Source: Methylotenera_A sp031381645
Lineage (GTDB): Bacteria > Pseudomonadota > Gammaproteobacteria > Burkholderiales > Methylophilaceae
Direction of reading: 5' to 3'
Length of the DNA stretch: 13,908 nt
NCBI GenBank assembly: GCA_031381645.1
Contig: JANMYB010000016.1
Location: 1-13,908 of the forward strand
Below, one piece after another: positions 7,969 to 13,908 of the stretch; within the stretch, counting starts at the first letter, position 1; each line of letters starts with the position of its first letter. The notes beneath the pieces were generated by a model that was not told where the DNA came from, ran no database searches, and saw only the letters and a program-made list of their open reading frames with translations. The translations under genes were made by a program, and so were the position numbers.

Positions 7969-10395
7969 TTATAAGGTAATGGTCTCGAACTCTTTATGTT
8001 CGTCACGCTTTTGCACGCGCTCAGACCACGGCTCAACTGCGCCTTGCAAGGCATATAGTAAGCGCTCATACGCGGCTTTACGGCCTTCAGCGTCTTCTAA
8101 CACACGTTGTTTTACGTACTCTAAACCAACGCGCTCAATCCAATGCACAGTGCGGTCAAGGTAGCGCGCTTCTTCACGGTAAATTTGAATGAATGCGCCT
8201 GAGTATTCTAGTACCTCATTATGTGTTTTAACTTTGCATAAAAATTGCGCGACTTCAGTTTTAATGCCACCGTTACCGCCCACGTAAATCTCCCAACCTG
8301 AATCTACGCCGATAATGCCAACGTCTTTAATGCCAGATTCTGCGCAGTTTCTAGGACAACCTGATACCGCAAATTTCACTTTATGTGGTGCCCACATGTG
8401 GTCAAACGCTTTTTCGATATCAATACCCATTTGCGTAGAATTTTGTGTGCCGAAACGACAGAATTCAGAACCAACACAAGTTTTAACGGTGCGAATACCT
8501 TTGGCATAAGCATAACCAGACGGCATATCTAAGTCTTTCCACATGCCGACTAAGTCTTCTTTCTTCACACCAAGCAAATCGATACGCTGACCGCCCGTGA
8601 CTTTTACCATTGGCACGGCATATTTATCTGCCACATCGGCAATTTTGCGCAATTGGTCTGGGCTGGTTACGCCGCCGTACATGCGCGGAATCACCGAGTA
8701 AGTACCATCTTTTTGAATATTGGCGTGTACGCGCTCGTTAATAAAGCGCGATTGCGGATCGTCGACAGCTTCATGCGGCCAAGTAGAGAGCAAGTAATAA
8801 TTCAATGCTGGTCTGCAGGTCGCGCAGCCATTAGGTGTCCGCCAGCTCATGCCGCGCATTGCATCGGGGATGTTCAAGTATTTATTTTTGCGGATTTCTT
8901 CACGTGTTTCTTCATGGTTTCTATCGGTGCAACCACACACCACTTTGCTAGTACTTGGTGGAGCATAACCGCCACCTAAAGTACTCGCTAAAATTTGTTC
9001 AACCAAACCTACACAACTGCCGCAACTAGAGCCCGCTTTAGTTTGCTTTTTAACGTCGTCAATGGTGAATAAGCCTTGGTCTTGAATGGCTTTTACAATG
9101 GTGCCTTTGCACACGCCATTACAGCCACAGACTTCCATTTCATTGGTCATTTGGGCGGCTTTATCATTGCCTTGGTGCCCTGTGTTGCCTAGGCTGTCTT
9201 GGCCAAACATTAAGTTATCGCGAATTTCATGTATCGGTTTGCCGTCACGGAGCATCTGGAAATACCAGGCTCCGTCGGCAGTATCGCCATACAGCACGCT
9301 ACCGATGATTTTGTCATCTTTGATGACGAGTTTTTTGTACACCCCGCCAACTGCGTCGTGCAGTACAATTTCTTCAGTATCTTCCCCACCAGCAAAGTTG
9401 CCAGCAGAAAACAAATCAATGCCTGTGACTTTTAATTTTGTTGAGGTCACAGAACCTTTGTATAAACCAATACCAAAGTTGGCCAAGTGCGTGGCGCACA
9501 CCTTGGCCATTTCAAATAAAGGAGCCACTAAGCCATAAGAGATGCCGCGATGCGATACGCATTCGCCTACTGCATATACACGTGGGTCATAAGTTTGCAT
9601 GGTGTCGTTGACCACAATGCCTTTGTCGCAGTGAATGCCAGCCGAATCAGCCAGTGCAAAGTTTGGGCGTATACCAATTGCCATTACCACTAAGTTCGCT
9701 GGTAATGAAGTGCCGTCTGTAAAATGAATGGTTGTAACACGGCCATTTTCACCAGTCAGCTCTTTGGTGTTTTGCTTTAGCTGAAACTTAAGGCCCTTTT
9801 CTTCCAGTGATTTTTGCAGCATTTTGCCTGCGGTTTTATCAAGTTGGCGCTCTAGCAACCATTCGTTACGGTGAATTACCGTCACATCCATGCCTTGAAT
9901 TTTAAGACCGTTAGCGGCCTCTAGACCTAACAGGCCACCACCAATGACCACTGCATGTTTATGCGTTTTGGCTGTGGCTATCATGTCGTTAGTGTCTTTA
10001 ATGTCGCGATAACCGATTACACCTTGTAAATCTGCACCTGAAATGGGCAGCATAAATGGCTTCGAACCTGTAGCTAGTAATAGCCTGTCATATTCTGCTG
10101 TCGTGCCATCTTCCGCTATGACTATGCGGCTTTTACGATCAATTTTGTTGATACGTGCACTGGTATAGAGCGCGATATTATTTTCGGCATACCACTCACG
10201 GGTATTCAGAATAATGTCATTAATAGTCTGCTCGTTCGCCAACACAGGCGAGAGCATAATGCGGTTGTAATTCGGGTAGGGTTCATCTCCAAACACAGTA
10301 ATATCATACAAATCTGGTGATATTTTAAGTAGCTCCTCAACTACTCTCATGCCTGCCATCCCGTTACCAACAACCACTAATTTCATTTTTTGCAT
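7969..10395 (-). CDS. nirB: NAD(P)H-dependent nitrite reductase, large subunit
   Basis: Reduces nitrite to ammonium by six electrons in the cytoplasm. Domains in order over 808 residues: FAD-binding (GNGMAGMRV near 10), NAD(P)H-binding (VVIGGGLLGLEAANGL near 150), and a first BFD-like 2Fe-2S motif with C423, C425, C458, C461. A second Cys set follows at C487, C489, C524, C527, then a ferredoxin-type nitrite/sulfite reductase half-domain. The siroheme/4Fe-4S ligands close the protein: C640 and C646 (TCVGSEFCRFGT), C680 and C684 (SGCPRNCAES). Length is normal for the family. The ATG at 10395 has AGG about 8-10 nt upstream; a second in-frame Met lies three codons in. It follows a 170-bp gap carrying a sigma-54 promoter candidate and leads the run of narK, phosphatase-kinase, nirD and nasA. 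Confidence 0.96.
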   Translation of the reverse strand: MQKMKLVVVGNGMAGMRVVEELLKISPDLYDITVFGDEPYPNYNRIMLSPVLANEQTINDIILNTREWYAENNIALYTSARINKIDRKSRIVIAEDGTTAEYDRLLLATGSKPFMLPISGADLQGVIGYRDIKDTNDMIATAKTHKHAVVIGGGLLGLEAANGLKIQGMDVTVIHRNEWLLERQLDKTAGKMLQKSLEEKGLKFQLKQNTKELTGENGRVTTIHFTDGTSLPANLVVMAIGIRPNFALADSAGIHCDKGIVVNDTMQTYDPRVYAVGECVSHRGISYGLVAPLFEMAKVCATHLANFGIGLYKGSVTSTKLKVTGIDLFSAGNFAGGEDTEEIVLHDAVGGVYKKLVIKDDKIIGSVLYGDTADGAWYFQMLRDGKPIHEIRDNLMFGQDSLGNTGHQGNDKAAQMTNEMEVCGCNGVCKGTIVKAIQDQGLFTIDDVKKQTKAGSSCGSCVGLVEQILASTLGGGYAPPSTSKVVCGCTDRNHEETREEIRKNKYLNIPDAMRGMSWRTPNGCATCRPALNYYLLSTWPHEAVDDPQSRFINERVHANIQKDGTYSVIPRMYGGVTSPDQLRKIADVADKYAVPMVKVTGGQRIDLLGVKKEDLVGMWKDLDMPSGYAYAKGIRTVKTCVGSEFCRFGTQNSTQMGIDIEKAFDHMWAPHKVKFAVSGCPRNCAESGIKDVGIIGVDSGWEIYVGGNGGIKTEVAQFLCKVKTHNEVLEYSGAFIQIYREEARYLDRTVHWIERVGLEYVKQRVLEDAEGRKAAYERLLYALQGAVEPWSERVQKRDEHKEFETITL

Positions 10396-10430
10396 TTCAT
10401 TTACCTGATATTTTATTTATAGTGCGTTTA

Positions 10431-10447
10431 AGCAAAAATTAAGCCAA
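10431..10447 (-). promoter_or_regulatory. Sigma-54 (RpoN) -24/-12 promoter candidate for nirB
   Basis: Read on the minus strand the site is TTGGCTTAATTTTTGCT. Against the recalled consensus YTGGCACGrNNNTTGCW it keeps TTGGC and TTGCT, with the exact GG-N10-GC spacing; the three internal ACG positions differ. The start site would lie near 10421, giving a leader of roughly 26 nt that includes the nirB ribosome site. Position, orientation and spacing all fit a functional promoter. Confidence 0.7.
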
Positions 10448-10498
10448 TGCAAGCTATCCATAAAAATCAATTAGTTAATATTAGCTTCACATAAATTA

Positions 10499-10515
10499 CG
10501 CGCTTTAATAGTGCA
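10499..10515 (-). promoter_or_regulatory. NtrC-like enhancer site upstream of nirB
   Basis: On the minus strand this reads TGCACTATTAAAGCGCG. It agrees with the enterobacterial NtrC consensus TGCACTAWWWTGGTGCA, as recalled, at 13 of 17 positions. The first half (TGCACTA) is perfect and the second half is weaker. The centre lies about 86 bp upstream of the predicted start site, a usual distance for an enhancer acting on sigma-54 polymerase. Confidence 0.5.
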
Positions 10516-10518
10516 AAC

Positions 10519-10547
10519 GCACCAAATTGAGGAGTTAAATTTGGTGC
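10519..10547. repeat. Perfect 10-bp inverted repeat with NtrC-like half-site ends, 9-nt loop
   Basis: Arms are GCACCAAATT (10519-10528) and AATTTGGTGC (10538-10547). The outer GCACC/GGTGC pentamers match NtrC half-sites but lie much farther apart than in the usual 17-bp site (25 bp centre to centre instead of 11). The repeat also begins 18 nt after the porin stop, where a transcript-ending or stabilising hairpin might sit. No T-run follows on either strand, so a simple intrinsic terminator is not supported. On the minus strand the loop carries ACTCCTC. Confidence 0.75.
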
Positions 10548-10565
10548 ATAAAAGATATTGCTTAC

Positions 10566-11978
10566 TTAAAACGTATACATTGCAGTTAACCAAAGTTTAT
10601 CAGTATCACGAATGCGGCCACGATTGCCAGCCACATTGTTCGCTACGTTTGGCGTCGCGGCGTAGAGGTCGCTTTCGCTATATTTGCCGTATTCCAATTT
10701 GGTCATCCAATTTTTATCGATATTCCAAGTTGTAGCCACGTTCCATTCTGTGCCATATTTATCACCGTTTTTCGAGGTTCCACCGCCCACAGTATTGAAA
10801 TCTTCATCTGATTTGATGAGATGGTAATCTGCAAAAAATAGGAAATCATCATACTTGTAAGTCGCGGTGATAAAAGTGTCTTGAATGCCTTGGCGTGGCG
10901 TGACTAAAAATTTGTCCACCCAACCTTGAAACAAATGGTTAGTGCCAAATGGTGTTTGGAAAGCATATTTGCTATCGTTGCTGGATAACAACTCCTGATC
11001 GATACGCATATTGAAATTATCAAAGCCTAAGCCGCCGCCCAGCTTGTAATAGTGCGCGTCTATGCGTTTATCGCCGTTGGCGTAGTCGCTTTGTTTGGCG
11101 TATTCGGCCGTGTAGTGCGCTCTAAAATTGGGGTTGAAAGGGTGTGTGCCATCTAAGCGCAAACCAAACACCTTGTTGGATTGGTCAGCTGTTAAATTGG
11201 GCTTGCCCGCATTATTAAGCGTGTTTGCACCAAACCAAGCATTACCAAAACCTAAATCATCCATATTAGAAAAATAACCATAACCCACTAAAAATTCAGT
11301 AGGAGAAATGCGATAGCGAACATTGGCAATTTCTAAATCACCATCGCGTTGTTTGGTGGTAATTTGCGTCACTTGCTCAAAATGTGCTAAAAATACTTCG
11401 GTATCTGGCAAGCTTTTATTGAGTACCGAAACGCCATCAAACACTTGCATCACTTGTCTAAAGCCAATATCGCCAATAAAGCGCACATTATCTAAATTAA
11501 GTTGTTGACGACCTAAGCGGAAGCGCGTGTTTTTAAGGCTTGTCCAGTCCATGTAAAGTTGGTTAATGTCAAAATGATTAGGATCCACAATAATGGCATA
11601 ACCTGCTTTATCAATTTCGGTAGCGTTATTTTTGCGATCGTTGTAATTGTCGATAAATTTAGTTACGCCAATTAACTGTCCAGCAAAACTGAAGTTATGA
11701 TATGGTGCAGTTTGCCAGCCAACTAAGCTGCGCAAGGTAAGCGCTTCGCCATCTTTAAGTTCATTATTTGCAACTGGCGCAACGGCTAAACCATCTTGGC
11801 TAACAGTTTCATAGCGCAATCTAAAACTGGTTAAGTTCTTGCCTTCTTTCACTGAATCCATAAACGTGTACTCATCTTCAGTGGCTGGCGCTTCTTCAGA
11901 ATGTGCGCTGTAAGTCGCACCAGATAAGGTGAGCAGGGCAGTATATATTGCAAGTTTTAATGTGTAATTTGTTTTCAT
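10566..11978 (-). CDS. Outer-membrane beta-barrel porin, alginate-export-family type, nitrate-cluster associated
   Basis: Likely a channel letting small solutes, probably nitrate here, cross the outer membrane. With the ATG at 11978 the protein has 470 residues and a clear Sec signal peptide (MKTNYTLKLAIYTALLTLSG...), with a plausible cleavage after TYSA. The body shows alternating aromatic/polar beta-strands and the stretch FRLGRQQLNLDNVRFIGDIGFRQ followed by VFDGVSV, typical of the alginate-export (PF13372-like) porin family. The last residue is Phe (TAMYTF), the usual barrel-assembly signal. A longer reading from 12020 would overlap the end of nrtD and lacks a ribosome site; AGGGA lies 7 nt before 11978. 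The gene sits 22 nt after nrtD. The substrate is inferred from context only: family members handle varied anions and polymers. Confidence 0.85.
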   Translation of the reverse strand: MKTNYTLKLAIYTALLTLSGATYSAHSEEAPATEDEYTFMDSVKEGKNLTSFRLRYETVSQDGLAVAPVANNELKDGEALTLRSLVGWQTAPYHNFSFAGQLIGVTKFIDNYNDRKNNATEIDKAGYAIIVDPNHFDINQLYMDWTSLKNTRFRLGRQQLNLDNVRFIGDIGFRQVMQVFDGVSVLNKSLPDTEVFLAHFEQVTQITTKQRDGDLEIANVRYRISPTEFLVGYGYFSNMDDLGFGNAWFGANTLNNAGKPNLTADQSNKVFGLRLDGTHPFNPNFRAHYTAEYAKQSDYANGDKRIDAHYYKLGGGLGFDNFNMRIDQELLSSNDSKYAFQTPFGTNHLFQGWVDKFLVTPRQGIQDTFITATYKYDDFLFFADYHLIKSDEDFNTVGGGTSKNGDKYGTEWNVATTWNIDKNWMTKLEYGKYSESDLYAATPNVANNVAGNRGRIRDTDKLWLTAMYTF

Positions 11979-11985
11979 CGTCATT

Positions 11986-11990
11986 TCCCT
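11986..11990 (-). promoter_or_regulatory. Ribosome binding site that fixes the porin start
   Basis: AGGGA on the minus strand lies 7 nt before the ATG at 11978 and only 1 nt before the ATG at 11984. It therefore selects 11978, which also places the signal peptide at the very N-terminus. Confidence 0.75.
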
Positions 11991-12000
11991 ATTTTTTAAA

Positions 12001-12816
12001 TTAAGCGACTTTTTTGGCATGGCGCTCGTACAAAAAACGCAATACCTCGCTACGTAAGTGGTTGTAATCTTTATCTTCGGCCAGCGCTAAACGATTGCGC
12101 GGTTTAGGCAAATCGACCGTTAAAATCTCGCCAATCTCAGCACTTGGTCCGTTGGTCATCATCACAATGCGGTCAGATAGCAACACGGCTTCATCCACGT
12201 CGTGCGTCACCATCACCGCAGTTGCGCCAGATTTGGCCATTATTGCCATCAGCTCATCTTGCAGATTAGCGCGGGTAAGTGCATCCAGTGCGCCAAATGG
12301 CTCATCCAGCAGCAATACTTTTGGCTCCATCGCCAATGCTCTGGCGATGCCAACACGTTGCTTCATGCCGCCTGAAATCTCGCTCGGGCGTTTATCTGTA
12401 GCATGCGATAACCCCACCAGCGCAAGCGCATCAATCGCGCGTAAATCTTGCTGCACTTGTGTTTCATCGCTAAACACGCGCTCGACCGCCAAATGCACGT
12501 TCTCAAAGCAAGTCAGCCATGGCAAAAGCGAGTGATTTTGAAACACTACTGCGCGCTCTGGACCAGGCTTGTGTATTTCGCGGCCTGCGCAAAACAAGTG
12601 GCCGCTGGTGGGTTCTAACAAGCCTGCAATTAAATTAAGTACAGTTGATTTTCCGCAACCTGAATGCCCAATAATAGAAACAAATTCACCTTGTTTAATA
12701 TTGAGGTTAATATTTTTAAGGGCTTCAAACATACCTTTTTTTGTTGCAAAGCGCATGCCAACGTTTTCTAATTGCACGTAGCGTTCACTATTATTTCCAG
12801 AATTTTTTTGCATCAT
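12001..12816 (-). CDS. nrtD: Nitrate ABC transporter, ATP-binding protein
   Basis: Powers uptake through NrtB by ATP hydrolysis on the cytoplasmic face. The 271 residues contain Walker A GHSGCGKST (50-58), Q-loop Q93 (VFQNHSLLPW), signature SGGMKQR (148-154), Walker B VLLLDEPFGALD (167-178, catalytic E172) and switch His205 in VTHDVDEA. It is a single-domain NrtD type; the extra NrtA-like domain of cyanobacterial NrtC is absent. The close relatives TauB, SsuB and CmpD share these motifs, so the substrate call leans on the neighbouring nitrate reductase genes. Two adjacent Met codons start the frame (12816 and 12813). AAGGA is 3 nt from the first and 6 nt from the second, so the second may be used. 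It lies 51 nt after nrtB and 22 nt before the porin start. Confidence 0.9.
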   Translation of the reverse strand: MMQKNSGNNSERYVQLENVGMRFATKKGMFEALKNINLNIKQGEFVSIIGHSGCGKSTVLNLIAGLLEPTSGHLFCAGREIHKPGPERAVVFQNHSLLPWLTCFENVHLAVERVFSDETQVQQDLRAIDALALVGLSHATDKRPSEISGGMKQRVGIARALAMEPKVLLLDEPFGALDALTRANLQDELMAIMAKSGATAVMVTHDVDEAVLLSDRIVMMTNGPSAEIGEILTVDLPKPRNRLALAEDKDYNHLRSEVLRFLYERHAKKVA

Positions 12817-12867
12817 TTTTCCTTAAGCTAAATTTCTTTAATTTGAGATTGCTTATTCGTGACTGAC

Positions 12868-13845
12868 TTATTGATGGCTAAATCTTTTAGCAAATTGCGT
12901 CAGTATTGTTTCTAGCAACAAGCCGATAATCCCCACCAAAACAATCGCAATAATAATGTGTTCAACATTCAGGTTGTTCCATTCATCCCATACCCAGAAG
13001 CCAATACCTACACCACCTGTGAGCATTTCCGCCGCCACTATCACCAACCAAGCTACGCCGATTGAAAGGCGCACACCAGTCATGATAAAAGGCAGCGCGA
13101 AAGGCAGTAGTATCTTAGTCGCGATTTTCCACTCACTTAAATTAAGTACTTTGGCCACGTTCATGTAGTCTTGTGGTACCTTACTCACGCCTACTGCCGT
13201 ATTAATAATCAATGGCCACACGGCGGAGATAAAAATTACCCAAATAGCGGCAGGGTTGGCAGCTTTAAACACCAGCAAACCTATCGGCAACCAAGCCAAT
13301 GGCGAAACAGGTTTTAAAATGCCGATAATGGGTGCCATCATGTTGGATACAAAATGAAAGCGGCCGATTAAAAACCCAAGCGGAATGCCGACCAGAGCCG
13401 CCAAACCAAATCCTAGGCCAACACGCTTTAGTGAGGCTACAATATTCCAACCTATGCCTTGGTCATTCGGACCATTCACATAAAACGGATCGCTAAACAA
13501 AATCACTGCTGCATTGAAGGTAGATATTGGCTCTGGCAAGTTTTGAGATTGATGCGAAATCAAGGTCCAAACGGCAAGCAACAGCAATAAGCCAAACAAT
13601 GGTGGCAGAAACCATTGAAAAAATGCTTTGATTTGCATTTCTAGCTTGGTAGGCTCTCGTTGAATAGTATTTTCATACGAAAGTTTGCCTTGTGCATCGT
13701 TTTCGCGCTTAATTTTCAACTCCTTTTCAAAAGCTGAATAGGTTTTTTTAATGCGCGGCACTAAGCTACTAACCTTGCCCACATTGGGGTTTATGTCGTC
13801 TATCGTGCTCGCTAAACTTTCTTTTTTAATACTTGCTGCACTCAT
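12868..13845 (-). CDS. nrtB: Nitrate ABC transporter, permease
   Basis: Membrane channel subunit of the nitrate importer. The 325 residues include about six helices (roughly 76-96, 141-162, 169-194, 198-218, 249-275, 296-313). The permease coupling loop lies at about 229-248 (NVAKVLNLSEWKIATKILLP), where the ATPase docks, followed by GVRLSIGVAWLVIVAAEM, a block typical of NrtB/CmpB/SsuC-type permeases. The first about 70 residues are hydrophilic and charged, an unusually long cytoplasmic N-terminal extension. The start at 13845 is well supported by AAGGA 7 nt upstream. It follows the putative nrtA end by 35 nt. Taurine or sulfonate permeases are related alternatives, made less likely by context. 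Confidence 0.9.
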   Translation of the reverse strand: MSAASIKKESLASTIDDINPNVGKVSSLVPRIKKTYSAFEKELKIKRENDAQGKLSYENTIQREPTKLEMQIKAFFQWFLPPLFGLLLLLAVWTLISHQSQNLPEPISTFNAAVILFSDPFYVNGPNDQGIGWNIVASLKRVGLGFGLAALVGIPLGFLIGRFHFVSNMMAPIIGILKPVSPLAWLPIGLLVFKAANPAAIWVIFISAVWPLIINTAVGVSKVPQDYMNVAKVLNLSEWKIATKILLPFALPFIMTGVRLSIGVAWLVIVAAEMLTGGVGIGFWVWDEWNNLNVEHIIIAIVLVGIIGLLLETILTQFAKRFSHQ

Positions 13846-13880
13846 TTTTGGTTCCTTAACAAAAGTAGTCGTGGTAAAAA

Positions 13881-13908
13881 TTAAGCTTTAATCTTGAATC
13901 CTGCCGCA
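13881..13908 (-). CDS. nrtA: 3' end of probable nitrate-binding protein gene, cut by window edge
   Basis: Eight codons and a TAA stop are open to the right edge on the minus strand, reading AAGFKIKA. The FKIKA ending resembles, from memory, the C-terminus of nitrate/bicarbonate-binding NrtA/CmpA proteins. The position just upstream of nrtB is where nrtA is expected. Too little is visible to prove identity; the call rests on the ending and on gene order. Confidence 0.5.

Noticed and set aside
9086..9538. 150-residue plus-strand frame opposite nirB
   Set aside because: Antisense shadow over the NirB BFD-like and adjacent region, without domain features.
10519..10547. Classical rho-independent terminator after the porin gene
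   Set aside because: The stem is perfect but AT-rich at its top, and it is followed by GTTTGCAC on the minus strand, not a T-run.
10396..10565. NasR/ANTAR-type antitermination leader before nirB
   Set aside because: The predicted leader is only about 26 nt, and no paired hexaloop hairpins or T-rich terminator are visible downstream of the promoter.
10566..12020. Longer porin reading frame starting at 12020
   Set aside because: It overlaps the end of nrtD, has no ribosome site, and would bury the signal peptide behind 14 charged residues; 11978 has AGGGA at 7 nt.

Overview
The window is a piece of a Gram-negative proteobacterial chromosome. It has an outer-membrane porin, a NirBD-type nitrite reductase and a moderate AT bias. 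The gene set and protein style suggest a betaproteobacterium, perhaps a methylotroph of the Methylophilaceae (Methylotenera-like). That placement is an inference from general resemblance, not a database result.

Layout. The left 1.85 kb is on the plus strand. It holds the 3' part of a 2OG-Fe(II) dioxygenase gene that enters from the left edge, then a gene for a degenerate class III cyclase-homology domain joined to one membrane helix and a Lys/Glu/Ala/Pro-rich tail. Everything from 1834 to the right edge is on the minus strand and forms one assimilatory nitrate gene cluster. In transcription order it runs: nrtA (last codons only) > nrtB > nrtD > outer-membrane porin > nirB > narK-type transporter > PP2C phosphatase/Ser-Thr kinase fusion > nirD > nasA. 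The cluster ends by overlapping the cyclase-like gene tail-to-tail by 13 bp.

How the genes work together. The porin probably lets small anions cross the outer membrane. NrtA-NrtB-NrtD (ATP-driven) and the NarK-like MFS carrier give two inner-membrane nitrate routes. NasA (Mo-bisMGD, 4Fe-4S, C-terminal BFD-like 2Fe-2S domain) reduces nitrate to nitrite. NirB with NirD (siroheme, FAD, Fe-S, Rieske-like subunit) reduces nitrite to ammonium with NAD(P)H. A membrane-anchored phosphatase-kinase fusion sits inside the cluster and probably regulates it post-translationally; its target is unknown. No NasC-type electron-transfer subunit and no dedicated nitrate regulator is present in the window.

Regulation. 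The 170 bp between the porin and nirB is the only sizeable gap in the minus-strand cluster. It carries a well-spaced sigma-54 -24/-12 element (TGGC-N7-TTGC) about 26 nt before the predicted nirB 5' UTR ends at the start codon. Upstream of it are an NtrC-like 17-mer (13 of 17 consensus positions) and a perfect 10-bp inverted repeat with GCACC/GGTGC ends. This points to nitrogen-limitation (NtrC/RpoN) control of nirB and the genes downstream. I saw no tRNA, rRNA, CRISPR array, insertion sequence or attachment site. No stretch longer than 300 bases lacks a gene.
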